Positions 1 to 11,825 of a stretch of 64,000 nucleotides of DNA are shown here, one piece after another. The stretch is from Saposhnikovia divaricata (lineage: Eukaryota; Streptophyta; Magnoliopsida; Apiales; Apiaceae). A model generated the notes under the pieces. The model saw only the letters and a program-made list of their open reading frames with translations, was not told the origin of the DNA and made no database searches. Each line of letters starts with the position of its first letter. Position 1 is the stretch's first letter. A program made the translations under genes and the position numbers. The DNA lies in NCBI GenBank assembly GCA_036435485.1, contig CM071597.1:12021881-12085880 (forward strand), given 5' to 3'.

Positions 1-677
1 GGATCTGTGGTACCGTCGAAAGATTCCAGCCCTGTTATTTTGACTCCCAGATCAACCTGTGATAATTCCAGCGTTTCAGATAATGGAGACTTGCTTCCCG
101 GCATGCTCAAGAGGGGTACGGTGGCCATTTCCTCCAGCCTGGATAGTCTAGCCATCAATCCTTCTTGTCTTTCCGGTCGCTGGTCCGACGCATTCTGTCG
201 ATTTATGATAGGGGGTATTCTTCTTCTGTGCTCCTGCGACCTGGACCTCCTTCTCTCACTTGGAATCCCTCTCTCTCGGTATGGCTTTCTTTCGAAAGAA
301 TCTCTGCCATCGGATAATCGAGAAAAGACAGATGCTCGAGACCCTGAGGAAGATTGTTCTTGGTGAGGACCGCGGGAGCGACTAGAACTGGAATTTTGGT
401 TGCGTTCTTCTTCGTGAGAGGAAGAAAAAGAACGGTCTGACCAGCCATCCTCAGGAAACCGGGTGGCGAAAGAACCCTGTCTCTCGTCCGGACGGTCGGG
501 TCGCGGCCGAGGCTCGTAATAGTTCCCGGCCATCTGAGCCGTTAAATGATCCATCTGTCTCTGCATGAACCTCTGTTGTGCTCGGAGATGCGAGAACTGG
601 CTGTGGGCAGGAGAATGCGGCGGCGTGTTTGAAGGCGAACGAGGGGAACTTTTACGGGTACTCGACTCGTAGCTCAT
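1..677 (-). CDS. Gag N-terminal part (partial, runs off window)
   Basis: A continuous frame of about 225 codons runs from ATG at 677 to base 1 without a stop. The first ~60 residues are Ser/Pro/Gln-rich, with a predicted helical stretch (FMQRQMDHLTAQM). A long Arg/Ser/Glu-rich region follows, with RS dipeptides. Near the edge the motif FDGTTDP marks the start of the retrotransposon gag domain in Ty3/gypsy elements. Gag would form the RNA-packaging particle in the cytoplasm. The ATG lies about 80 bp after the primer site. The open frame suggests the element is not very old. Confidence 0.65.
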   Translation of the reverse strand, partial: MSYESSTRKSSPRSPSNTPPHSPAHSQFSHLRAQQRFMQRQMDHLTAQMAGNYYEPRPRPDRPDERQGSFATRFPEDGWSDRSFSSSHEEERNQNSSSSRSRGPHQEQSSSGSRASVFSRLSDGRDSFERKPYRERGIPSERRRSRSQEHRRRIPPIINRQNASDQRPERQEGLMARLSRLEEMATVPLLSMPGSKSPLSETLELSQVDLGVKITGLESFDGTTD

Positions 678-758
678 CTTTTGGCTGTTAAGGCTATGCT
701 TTTCAGGTTTGGTGTTACACACTTAATCCTAGATCGTTAATTGGGTAAATATTCTCAT

Positions 759-775
759 CCCCGGCAGCGGCGCCA
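759..775 (-). promoter_or_regulatory. Primer binding site, tRNA-Asp type
   Basis: The minus strand reads TGGCGCCGCTGCCGGGG. From memory this is complementary to the 3' end of plant tRNA-Asp with one mismatch. Athila/Tat-type elements often use this primer. The same 17 bases occur at 36649-36665. Confidence 0.7.
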
Positions 776-777
776 AA

Positions 778-1261
778 TGATGGCCGAGGGATTTTCAAGT
801 AGAATCCGTAGCGATCATCAGAAGGTTTTTGTTCTGGCTTAGTGACTGATTTTTTTTCCGTTTTTCGACCATCTGCGCGTTCTTCCTTCATTCCTTTAAA
901 TAGCGATGGCTCCTGGGCACGTGGCTCTTCATCCATCCTTTCCTTGTTCCACCTGGTTCGATTAACTTGAGGCTAGGTGGATGGTTCCATCATTCTTCCC
1001 CGGGCCCCCTGTTCCCCCGAAGGTAAACTCAATGATGAGGTGGTAGCCTAGAGCCAGGTGTCTGCGCTTTTTGGAATGAGCACGACACCTGTCGTAGGAC
1101 CTCTCCTAGGGACTGACGCCCGTTTGGCCGACCTCCTGCCGTAGCCGTAGGCGCCCTACGGCGACCATTCGCGGGCCATAATCCCAGGGTTGATCTCGAC
1201 AGCATGTGTGGACCTGCCTTCGGTAATCCGTAGAGGATGGCAACGGTTTTATTGTCCATCA
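778..1261 (-). repeat. LTR of the left-edge Ty3/gypsy element
   Basis: 484 bp, bounded by TGATGG and CCATCA and abutting the primer binding site after two bases, as expected for a 5' LTR. The partner LTR is outside the window. The five bases after it, CATGT, are a possible target duplication that cannot be tested here. Confidence 0.65.
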
Positions 1262-1283
1262 CATGTAAATTCATCTATTGATG

Positions 1284-1490
1284 AACCAGGTACTTTCCTT
1301 TTCTTGAAGGAGTGGACTTCGCTTCTTCAATGCTTTGTGAGAGAAGATGCTCAAAAAGCATATTTCTAGTAAACGTCCATCCTGCACACATTTATGCGAG
1401 CTTGAGTACTGCATCTGGAACTAAGAATGCAATATCAAACTTCACCGAGCACAAAAAGAAAACTCAAAAAGATTGCAAGAAAGATTAGGA
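1284..1490 (-). pseudogene. Duplicated 3' fragment of the NPY-type gene
   Basis: Bases 1284-1331 match the stop-codon end of the NPY gene's last exon (3133-3180). Bases 1332-1490 match its third intron (about 3746-3905). About 565 bp between them, most of exon 4, is missing, and both sides of the join carry AATG, so a microhomology deletion is likely. The fragment has no usable coding content and a different terminal codon context. It points to a local segmental duplication of the NPY 3' end followed by deletion. Confidence 0.75.
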
Positions 1491-2037
1491 AACACTAGAA
1501 ACTGCATTCTTCATATGTTTATCCGCATATATCACGTGTAAAACATATCATGTATAAGTGACATATTTGTCTTGTTTCCTGTGATTGAATCCATATTGCA
1601 ATCCATCTCTAGGACTGATTATCGTCCTCCTAAAATGTAGGAGGTTGTACATATCTCCCACTATGATTCTGCGGTGGTACTGGAACCTGAACCTCAAACC
1701 TAGAACCTTTGAGCTTCTGAACCTATCCAGGTTCACACACAGGAACCTCTACACCTGTGAACCTCGTCTAGCTAGCAGGAGATGCTCCCTCTCACAGCTT
1801 CAATGAGCATAGGTCACTGTCACTGAACTTGGCCTTCCTAACCCACCTCTCTCACAGCTTCAATGAGCATAGGTCACTGAACTTGGGCCTTCCTAACCCA
1901 CCACAATCACGTCGATGGGGCCTTGAGTCCTCGGGGACTTAAATCGAACCCATTATTTTGGGCACAACATAAGCTAATTACAATTTTTGGAGTACCTTTT
2001 GCTTTTTCATATCTTGATGAGGACTGTGAGAGACAGA
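1491..2037. other. Non-coding; 60-bp tandem duplication at 1789-1905
   Basis: No gene recognised. A 60-bp unit beginning CTCTCACAGCTTCAATGAGC is present twice in tandem (1789-1848 and 1849-1905) with a 5-bp difference (TCACT). CCTGAACC-like repeats occur around 1685-1770. Confidence 0.6.
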
Positions 2038-2530
2038 TAGTTCTAGAGATGCAATAACTTGTAATATGATGTTTGATGCTATGTTCAAGTCCAAGCTTGT
2101 AGACTATGGTTTAGCAGAACTTTGTGAGCATAGTTGTGGTGCATGAGATAAAATTATGCAGCTTGAACTATGGAACATCTTAATCCTGAGTATGTTTGCT
2201 ATGGCGATTCTAACAGTGAAAACATATTTTTAAAACTTATGCATGGTGATTCTTGAGGTGGCACAGGGAGGAGGACTGTGATAATAATGAAGGCATGCCG
2301 TCTGAATGTGAGTGGGATTTGTGGGTAAAGGGGATTGCAGGTGAGGTTGTGGATACGAAATTTAGGGGGGCATTTGAACAAGGTGGATATGGCTTGTCAT
2401 AGGACTTTGTTGTGTGCATCCGAATTATGAGAGAGGCTTGAGTAGCAGGAAGCAGCAAGCAAGGATGCTGGAAGATTAATTGCCACTTCCCAGTTTACCA
2501 GCAAAAAGACAGGTTGTGAAGATCGATTAA
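2038..2530 (+). pseudogene. L-type lectin receptor kinase relic (kinase C-lobe)
   Basis: Reading in shifting frames gives the end of a plant receptor-like kinase. First comes a VMFD..FKSKLVDYGLAEL stretch, equivalent to the DFG loop (DYG here). Next is an NPEYVCYGDSN segment (activation segment/APE region), then a GLCCVHPNYE motif and a LPLPSLPAK tail. The last two are characteristic of L-type lectin receptor kinases. Several frameshifts and in-frame stops (for example near 2149 and 2257) break it, and no lectin or transmembrane part is present. It was probably once a membrane kinase gene and is now a fragment. Confidence 0.6.
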
Positions 2531-3125
2531 CTGAAGTTTGACGATGAGGTGAATGACACAGCATTGGAATTCCTGAAAGTTATTTGAGCAGGTTCTAATG
2601 GAGAATGATGGTTGATTCTCTAATTGTAAGATTAAATGTTTATTGCAGTTCAATTCTTTTGCTGGTTTTGGTGAATTCCTGTCAGTTTTCAGAGGTCACT
2701 TGTAAACATTGTCTCAACCATCAAGTACATTCAGATCAGATTCTAACAAACATTCTGGGGACATATTATGTGCCTTAGTAAGTTGTTATAAAATAGTCAT
2801 GTTATGTTAAAGTTTTTACTCTGCTCTCTCTGTAAACTCGATAAATCTCAGAACTTCTAATTTATAAGCCTTATAATATTTTTCACTAAATGGAGGAATA
2901 TACTATTAAAGAGATATTAGTATTAAAACAAACTTTTTACATTTCTAAATTCTAGAAACTGTAGAGATTGCCCCAGGTAATTTTTTTTTCAAATATATGC
3001 TTCGATTTGGCATTAATAGAAGATAAACCCCACTAGTTCTAACAAGTTAATTAAGATAAGCTCTCTTTTGAGGGGAAAAAATACGAAAATGATAATTAAG
3101 AGAAGTTGCATGTAATATTCGTCTA
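2531..3125. other. Non-coding, 3' flank of the NPY gene
   Basis: AT-rich DNA with no gene, repeat or RNA gene that I can recognise. It includes the likely 3' UTR and polyadenylation region of the minus-strand NPY gene. Confidence 0.5.
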
Positions 3126-6100
3126 CTAAGAAACCAGGTGCTTTCCTTTTCTTGAAGGAGTGGACTTTGCTTCTTCAATGGTGACTAAACCAACACTCTC
3201 TGAAGAATCAGACCCACTGTTCTCACCCTGTTTACCTTTGCTCAACCAAAGTTTTGAAAACATCCTCTTTGACATGAGCAGCCCTTTCATCTTACTAACG
3301 ACAGCCTTATCTGCATTGCTTTTACCATTGCTGCTGTTGCTTCTCGCAATTCCATTCCCCAATCTCATGGCTGCAATCTCTCCTTTTAAGGCCCTAAGCT
3401 CTTCTGCTGTGGCAACAGCATCCCAGTCTTCGTCTGTGTTAGTGGTGGCTGTTCTGGAGCTCCCATGAGACCCGCTGTTAAGGTCTCTCATGGCTTTGGG
3501 AAGGTCTGGAGTGCTACATCCTGAGGATGCAGCTGCTCGAGATTGCTCGAAAAATAGCACCTGCACAACTATTCGCAAAGGCAATCTCTCATTTTGTACG
3601 GCATGCATGCAAGCATCTGCTGAGAGTTTCTTACAGTCCATCAACCTGCATATTTTCTTCCTCTCGCTCTTGCTAATTTTAGGATGCTCCTGTACAAAGC
3701 CCAAAAAGCTTATTTGAGATGGCGAGAAATATACTATATTAATGCTTTGTTAGTGAAGATGCTCAAAAAACATATTTCTAGTGAAATTCCATCTTGCACA
3801 CATTTATGCGAAAGCTTCAGTACTGCAGTTAGAACTATGAATGCAAATATCAAACTTCACCGAGCACAAAAAGAAAACACACAGAAATTGCAAGTAAAGA
3901 TTTAACATGTGTTAGGATCCCATCTAACACCTAAGCGTGCTTTAGTATCCGACATACTCGATATACTGGGTCACTCAGTGGCAATAATAACTAAAAACAA
4001 GTTCTAGATGTGCTATTTACTAGACGTTTCTCTTAACATAGTACCATTTAAGTGAAAAACTCCAGGTATAAGAGCTTCCTTGGAATAGTTTGGAATTTCT
4101 CATCTATACAAAATAAGATGGGACACCTTAGCAAGAGTCTTTTAAAAAAATGATACTGACTTAAGGTCATAAGAGTTCTTACCTTAAGATACATGTCAAT
4201 GGCTCGATACAGTCCATCGTGTGAAGGGCGAGGGTAAGTGGACACCATCTCTGCAAGATCAATAAAGGCCGACAACGATAAATTAGGATCTTTTGATATC
4301 TCAGCAAGGCACCCATCAATCAGCTTTGCCACCATCAACTTTGAAGCTTCTGATAAAATCCCTGGCTTAGTTACTTCTTGAATCTCATGACGGCCTTCAA
4401 CTTGAGCTCCACCATTCTGATCTTGCATTTTAAATTCATCTAATATCCTCTTGATAATACCAACATCATATGTGGTCGATTCCCCGGTTCGATTCCTTAT
4501 TAGAAGATCATTAACAGAAGCCTCCTCAAGTTGCTGACCAATTCTACTTGTTAGTTCATCTTTTACCATTTCACCTGAATCCACCCATATAGCTGCTTTT
4601 AACAGCTTGAGCAAGAAATTACAAGAGACACTGCCTCTTTCGGTAGGTAGTAGCCACACAATCATCTCAACAATTGAGCAAATCTTTTGAATGTCACCAC
4701 CCTTGATCATGTCCTTACTAAAGCCAGGTAACCTTCTCTGAGCATAAGCTTTTAAAGCTTCTCCAATCACTTCATCAGAAATGATTCCCTTGTTTTTTAT
4801 ATTAACTAAAACACGTTTGTATAAATCCATTCCAAGTTCACACAAGTCCTCAACCCACCAGTCCTGTGGCACTAACCTGCTTCTAACACCATTGTGGTTG
4901 GCATCATTCCCATTTTCCTCTTGCAATTTTTTCCGGTTATAGGTATAGGACCAGTCAACGTCTGAAACATCAACAGATGCTTTTGAAGCTATTGATTCAA
5001 TGCAGCGGCTAACCAACTTCAGTTCTTCAAACAAAGGCAGTAGAGACTTTGTGCTCTGAAGAACTAAAATGGAATCTTTCCAGCTTCGGAAAATGCTTGA
5101 ACTGAGAAAAACATCAATCTTGTAGACAAGATTCCCTTTCTCAACAGACTCATGCATCTCCAGGTATTCAGCAGCACAACGTGTGGCAACAACATTATAA
5201 GCATTTAAAGTGACGGACATGCCATAACAGAACTTTGCGCATATTTCAAAGGCAGTAGAGCCACCTGGAATATCATGAATGTCAACTTCATCAACATTCC
5301 CTTCGTCCACTGTTCCAACCAACTTTTGCAGACGAGCACTCTTGGCCAAAAGCGGAAACTGCAAAGAAAAAACAATTGTTCGTAAGCATCAGGAAATGTA
5401 GAAGGATTGGATTAGTAGCCGTGCAATGAATGTCCTTTCAACTTTTAGTTAAACGTTTTTAATGTAAACTTTAATTATTGAGAAAACAACCATTTTGAGC
5501 CAGCAGTGCCATATTCCTCCACATATTAACTGACATTAGTTAATATCTCACTACATATTATGTTTTAAGCACTAAGCTGAGGGTACTATGATAAACATAA
5601 GACTTGACGGATCATCATTTTATATGGACTAGCCTCACCATCTGCTGTCATATTTCTGACTCTGGACCAACTTGTAAGTAATAGAAAATTTTGTATTAAC
5701 ATTCATACTTAGTACTCCAGTTTAGATACATATAATATTTACAAATTATTAAAATTTCAGTTTGATTGGAAAATGCTATGCAGGAATCCAGAAGAAAGAA
5801 AGACTAACAGGACTTTTGGCCAAAGCTTGTGCTTGCGACTCACCAAGCCTAATATGGAAGAAACACTTGAGAATGTAAGTGATTGAGTATGGTACATACC
5901 TTGTGAAGATAAAATTTTACATCCGCAACACTAATAACCACATCAGATGCCAGCTCAGTTGCTACATACCTGCACATGAAATTCATTTAGGCCTTGTACT
6001 CAATACACTGAAAAATAAAATTGGTAGTCTTTGTTACTCATGCTTATTAAAACTTAAAATAATCTATTCTATAAAAGCTTAACTCATGTGTAGCAAACAA

Positions 6101-7256
6101 ACCAGTGAAGGATCAAAGCCTCTAGAAGCCTCTAGACGAAAAAAAGTCTATATTTATGTGGCAACCACAAACTCCGTGGAATTTCAAAATTATCAGCCTA
6201 ACTGCTTAAGACAACTAAATCATACAAAGTTTCTAATTTGAATATCTTTTTAATATTAGACCTTGAATTATCATCAAATAGACATTGTTTGTTTTTCTTT
6301 GTTCTAGCTGTAAATCATGATAGGCAAATTATCCTGTTAATAAAAATATAGTTGGAGAATTACTCTATACAACAAAAGTCTACATTACACTGATTATAAG
6401 TTCCGAGCTAATTGCTCTGGAGTACCTCTTATCAACCAATAGTAAAGGATTAAGAATCAAAAATAAGATGGACCAATTTAGAGTAAATAGGAGAACATGG
6501 TAAAAGTAAGGGTCATTACCGGACACCTGGACCAACACGAAGTTATAGTCTGTGTTCCAAACTCGTCTATACATATTTTGTCCAGTTGAGATTAGATTAG
6601 TTTCACAAAAAAAAAAGGAATAAAGAAAACCATGACTAGATAAAATCTTTCTATTTGTATATGTAGCTTATGTGGTTCCTAATCCTAACACCTCTATCCA
6701 AGCTTTGAAGTAATTTGACCTCAAACAGCACTAACCAGATACAAACTACACATAACAATATTTCATCACAAACATATGGAAAAGATATACGCTTGTTAAC
6801 AAAACGGATCAAACGGGTGTTCACTCAATCCCCGCAACCAGATAATTTCAATAGCCAGAAACGAAGGCTGCAAAGACATTCCTGTGAGAAGTTGATATAT
6901 AAGTTTAAGTAGAAGACTTAAATTGCATCCAATACTGATATTCAACTCCCTTACAGACCCCTAGATTAATAACCACTAACCAGGTGTGAAATGTTAATAA
7001 GGGGTATATTGGATGACGGAAAGAGCTACTCAAATCAAATGAACTCACCACAGTCGTTGGAGAAAGTAGAAGTATCTATTTATTTTTCTTTTAGAACACG
7101 AGTAGAAGTAAATTAAGGCTTACACTTGATAAACTTAAACATAACAGCATAAATGAGAAGACATCAAAAAATTTTAAGTTCGCGAACATCGTACCTAACA
7201 TTCTTCCCATCAGTCTGAAAGGAATCAGGTTTTGATCCAAGTTTCATGAACTTCAT
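3126..7256 (-). CDS. BTB/POZ-NPH3 domain protein, NPY type (4 exons, 623 aa)
   Basis: Exons (minus strand): 7256-7195, 5969-5900, 5358-4183 and 3689-3126. All joins are GT-AG and keep frame (62+70+1176+564 nt). The start MKFMKLGSKPDSFQ is the conserved N-terminus of the NPY clade, which decides the ATG at 7256. The BTB/POZ fold covers about residues 28-135 (SDVVISVADVKFYLHKFPLL; FEICAKFCYGM). The NPH3 domain starts near 209 (VPQDWWVEDL) and ends near 480 (LPLRIVVQVLFFEQ), including the HDGLYRAIDMYLK motif. The tail (488-623) has a short coiled-coil (TAEELRALKGEIAAMRL) and a Ser-rich stretch (SGSDSSES). Known family role: plasma-membrane-associated scaffolds and putative CUL3 adaptors in auxin-dependent organogenesis and gravitropic or phototropic signalling. 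No inactivating change was seen. The closest named relatives are probably NPY2-NPY5. That assignment is from memory. Confidence 0.9.
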
Positions 7257-9503
7257 CCTTGCAGCTAAAAGATCTGATTCTGCTCTGTGATATCCAATAA
7301 ACTAACTTTCCCAAAATCCAACTGCTCACTCCAAGACTACAAACGGTTGCATTCGTTACTGGACATCCCCTATGAGCTATTAGCACAACCACCAACAACG
7401 ATTAGCGTCCAACTAAAATAACTACCAACTGTCAAGGACCAAAAATTTGATATAAGGCGACTTCTTTAAGGACTTCAGGAGAAGAAAATAGATCTCAAGA
7501 AAGGAAAAAAAACGGATATATGCTGCTTAGTATGACCGAATCTTGACAAAGAGAAAGAGAAATGTGGTTTGTGCCATTCTTTTAATAAGGGATCACTTCA
7601 ATAGGAAGTGATTAACAGAAGTGGGTGTTTCCTTGGTCGGCGGCAAAGCCCACAGAGCCCGGGCGCACCGAGGAAGCCAAGGAGACAGAAGCAACAGAGT
7701 CTCAATACTAAATTATTCTCAAAAACCAGAGACCACCCACAAGGCCACAAGCACAAATCTGACTCCACCCCACCACCTCCCCCTCTATTTCTTTATCATT
7801 CTTTCTCTCACTATGTCTAATTTTTTTAGTCTTCCTAGTTTTTCTTATGTGTACTTAACATGCTTAAAGATTCATACCATAAACCCTCAATGCCATTAAA
7901 AGCTTCAAGTTCCAAACCCAATATATATTAGAGTGAATGTACATAATTAGATTTCACAATAGAAAATTTAAAAATTCCAACAACAAGAAAGCATCTTGAT
8001 ATCAGTTGAAGAAACCACCAAAATGGTAGACAAGAAGCATCTATCTTGATAAATATATTTGCCTAAGATAAAGGGAATAGTAAATGTAAATACCTCATTA
8101 CTATATAATAGCAGAATCAAACACAGCTAGTAACAAAATCTGAGGAACCAAAAGAATCATTTCAGAGATCTCACATTAAATCTTCTTAAAAATTACCCAC
8201 CATGATCAACACCATATCTTTGCATCAGAAACTTGAAAAACCACAAACTCACCTCAAATCATGTTAAGCCTTCAGGTTGCAATCAGTAGATACACAGTCA
8301 CAAAATCCAAAGGCCCATCAATACATACATATATAAATTTGTGTGTTTACAAAAGCTACTAAATACTACTAGCACAAAAAACCCACCTCAAATGTCAACA
8401 TCAACATGTAGTCTATGTACTAAAAAGATCAAAATCATCCCAGAAAAGATTAAAGAATCAAGCACAAAAGTGAACAAGATTAGCACCACATGCAACTTAA
8501 TTATTGGGTCATTTTTAATTTTTATTTTCATCTATATGGACTAAAGCAAATATTATACATTTTCACACAAACCAACAAAGCATGCATAAAGGCACTGCCC
8601 ACCAAGAAAATTTAACTCACATTAAAAGACACAAATGGTTTTCCACATTTTTTCATGTGTAAACTAAAGTAATCAAACAAACAGCTGCAAAATAAGAATT
8701 CTCACACACCTAAAAAGATTAAAAGTTGTTTTTGCTGCTTAAGGGCTTGCAACTTTACCAGTTTTGAAAAAACCAGCACTACACCTTTCCATGATCAGAC
8801 ATTTACACAATGTACATGTTTTAGCCAAAAGAAAATGTTCAAAACACTAAAATATCGACTTTCAAAATATCTGATACCATTTAAAACACAAATAAAACTC
8901 GAACTATGAATTGAAAATTTAAGCAATAAATTTAGAATTCGTACGTGGAACGGGTCATTTTCTTTATTCTACTGCTTTTATTAGTAACACTTTTTTTTAA
9001 ATGTTTGATAGTTGTGATAAAAGTAAAAAAAATAAAAAAAATTGATGGGTTACTTTGGTCAGTACTTGAGATTGGGATTTGTATTGATTAAAGGGAATTA
9101 AGACACGCACTCAATATGCTTGCTTGCTATGTTATGCACGCCAAGCTGACAATCAGCTTTTTTCATCCTCCCCGCTCCCTCCCTTTAACGTGGCCACACA
9201 CACTACTTTTACAATTGATCCCCCCATTTACTTCCCACTGTGACACCATCCACATTTTTTAATGCTTATACATGCAGGGCTAGCATCCAATATACATAGA
9301 TGAATATTTTATGGGATTATTATTAGGATTTTTTATAAAAATAACCAAGTTACAAATTTTTTTTTTAAAATATGGTGCACTCTCATTTACAATCTAATTT
9401 GTAATCGATTTTATCTGCGGTGTCAACGTTGCAACCTCATTTGCAACTTTTTCCGTATTTTTGAAAAAAAAATCTGAAAATATTGCATTTTTGATAATTT
9501 TCC
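7257..9503. other. Upstream region of the NPY gene; no gene seen
   Basis: No protein gene recognised. On the minus strand, TTGGATATCACAG near 7290 could be a 5'-UTR intron acceptor. The GA-rich minus strand at 7740-7820 could belong to a 5'-UTR exon or core promoter. Both are guesses. 8000-9300 is plain AT-rich sequence. Confidence 0.35.
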
Positions 9504-9513
9504 TTATTATTAC

Positions 9514-9572
<59 letters not shown>
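9504..9572. repeat. (ATT)n microsatellite
   Basis: About 22 nearly perfect ATT/TTA trinucleotide units. The poly-Asn open frame read across it on the minus strand is an artefact of the repeat. Confidence 0.95.
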
Positions 9573-9573
<1 letters not shown>

Positions 9574-9684
9574 AACATTTTTTTCTGAGAATAATTACAA
9601 CACTTGTAATATGAGACAATATTGATTTATATATCACATAAAATAACCCTTATTTTTGTTAATTAATTCCATCATAATCGTATA

Positions 9685-10430
9685 CTAGGCAATTTAGCCG
9701 CGCTTCGCGCGGTTAATAAATTTTTATTATTAGGTACTAAACATAGATAAATTAATTTTTTATTGTTTATAAAAATTAATTGGTATTTTAAAAATTTCCT
9801 AAAAAAGTGATTTAAAGTAGTTTGTATGAATTATTAGTTGGAATACTACTCTCAATATATATCAAAAATTTTAATAATCTTAAAGATATCATAAATATGA
9901 AAAATAATAATTACAATATTAAATATTATTAAATAACGTTTTGAAAGCCGACACCCCTATCATAACATACATACTAAATAATAGCATCAAAATTCATATA
10001 ATAAGAATATTAATTTATTTTGACACAATATAATGAAACAACATGTGTATAACATTTTTATCGACTTAATCGATCAATAAAATGGTTGAGTTTATTACGT
10101 AAAAAATAAAAAATCTGTCAATATTATTTTATACAAATTCTAGATTTTAATCAAAATATTATACTTCCATAACTTATAACGATTTACACAATTAGTGATA
10201 AAAAATTATTTGAAAAGTTAAGATCGTTTGTCCTACACTTGTCCGAAAAAAACTTGCAAAAATCTTTAACATGTAATAAAAAATGATGCAATGTGAACAA
10301 TTTTAAATCATTAATTTACATGAAAATAATCTTAGTTTTATACATATACTTAATATTTTAAATTTGAATAAGAGTCATAATGCTCAAATAAAATTTGTTA
10401 ATCTTTTATATAAATAATAATATGAAGTAA

Positions 10431-10491
<61 letters not shown>

Positions 10492-10628
10492 TAAGCGTAA
10501 TTAATGATTATTAAGATGCCATTAAAACGCCCTTAAGATGCTATTTAATGCAAGAAAAAATTAAATAAAAAAACCAAAAAAGTGAAAATTTAAGAAAAAT
10601 ATTTTAAACTCTTCTAGTGCATTTCCGA
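9685..10628 (-). mobile_element. Helitron-like unit 1 of a tandem set
   Basis: On the minus strand the 3' end carries the hairpin CCGCGC-GAA-GCGCGG (9698-9712), followed about 10 bp later by CTAG and T, the classic Helitron terminus. The 5' end is probably TCGGAAATGC at 10628, preceded by A. There is no coding capacity, so it is non-autonomous. It shares blocks with the next two units, such as the AAAGCCGAC-CCCCT segment and the AATGCAAGAAAA segment near the 5' end. Confidence 0.6.
10437..10488. repeat. (AT)n microsatellite
   Basis: About 26 uninterrupted AT dinucleotides inside Helitron-like unit 1. Confidence 0.95.
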
Positions 10629-10648
10629 TCTCCTGCCATTATAATATA

Positions 10649-11805
10649 CTAGGCAACTTATCCGCGCTTCGCGCGGTTCATAAATTTTCATTTTAAAATA
10701 TTGTAAACAGATGAATCATTTTTTATTATTTTTAAAAATTGATTGGTCTCTTAAATTTTTTTTATAAAAATTGATTCAAAACAATTTACATGAATTATAA
10801 GTTCGAAGATATCCTTTTTATTTATCTAAAATTTCATAATCTAAAAAATATCAACATAAAAAGTAGCAATTACAATATAAATGTAGTCTTTAAGATTAAA
10901 AGTTATAAATATTATATATAATAACACTTTTAAAGCCGACGTCCCTCTTATAACATACATGTTCAGTTGTAGAATTCATTTAATTAGAATTTTAATTTAT
11001 TTCGACATAATATAATGAACAATGGATGTATAACATTTTTATCGATTTAATCTACCGATAAAATTGGATTTTTTTCAATTTAATCGTTTTGGTCATAACC
11101 CATATGTAATTTATTCATGTGTAAAAATAAAAAACTATTTGTTTTATTTTTATTACAAGTGTTAAGCGAAGATTTACAAACTTATATGATTTATTACGAT
11201 TTCATACACACTAATGATAAAGATTGCTTGAGAGTTAAAGATCGTATGTACTACAATTGTCCGAAAAGAAATTGGACCGATATTCAATAGGGAATAAAAA
11301 AGGACGCAACATAAACAATTTTTAGTCGTCATTTTACCTAAAAATAAATTTAATTATATATGTAATTAATATTTAATATTTAATATTGAAATAATAATTA
11401 TAATGCTCAAATAAAGTTTGATAATTTTTTAAATAAATAAAATAAAATAAATTTCATACATATTTATTAGGTGTAATTAATGACCAATTAACACGTCATT
11501 AAGAGCTATTTAATGCAAGAAAATAATTTTAATAAAAAAATCTAAAAAACAAAAACTCCTAAAAATAAACTTAATTATATATGTAATTAATATTTATTAT
11601 TGAAATAATTATGATGCTCAAATAAAGTTTATAAATTTTAGAATAAATAAAATAAAATATATCTTATACATATTTATTAGGTATGATTAATGACTAATTA
11701 ATGTCTCATTAAGAACGATTTAATGCAAGAAAATAATTATAATAAAAATATCAAAAAAACGAAAATTGAAGAAAAATGCCTTGAAACTTTCTGGTAACTT
11801 TCCGA
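10649..11805 (-). mobile_element. Helitron-like unit 2
   Basis: Same arrangement as unit 1: terminal hairpin at 10662-10676, CTAG at 10649-10652 followed (minus strand) by T, and 5' end TCGGAAA at 11805. The 20-bp spacer to unit 1 (TCTCCTGCCATTATAATATA) resembles the spacer to unit 3. No open frame. Confidence 0.6.
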
Positions 11806-11825
11806 TCTCCAGGTATTATAATATA

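Larger units (their letters stand above)
1..1261 (-). mobile_element. Ty3/gypsy LTR retrotransposon, 5' end (window-truncated)
   Basis: On the minus strand this reads LTR (778-1261), primer binding site (759-775), short leader, then an open gag frame (677 to 1) that leaves the window. The LTR has inverted ends TGATGG...CCATCA. The primer site type and the arginine/serine-rich gag N-terminus ending in an FDGTTDP-type motif are typical of Tat/Ogre-like Ty3/gypsy elements. The rest of the element lies beyond the left edge, so lineage and completeness cannot be settled. The region is clearly richer in GC than the AT-rich DNA further right. Confidence 0.75.

Noticed and set aside
9437..9637. Poly-Asn open frame on the minus strand
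   Set aside because: It is only the translation of the ATT microsatellite, with no start context or conserved flanks.
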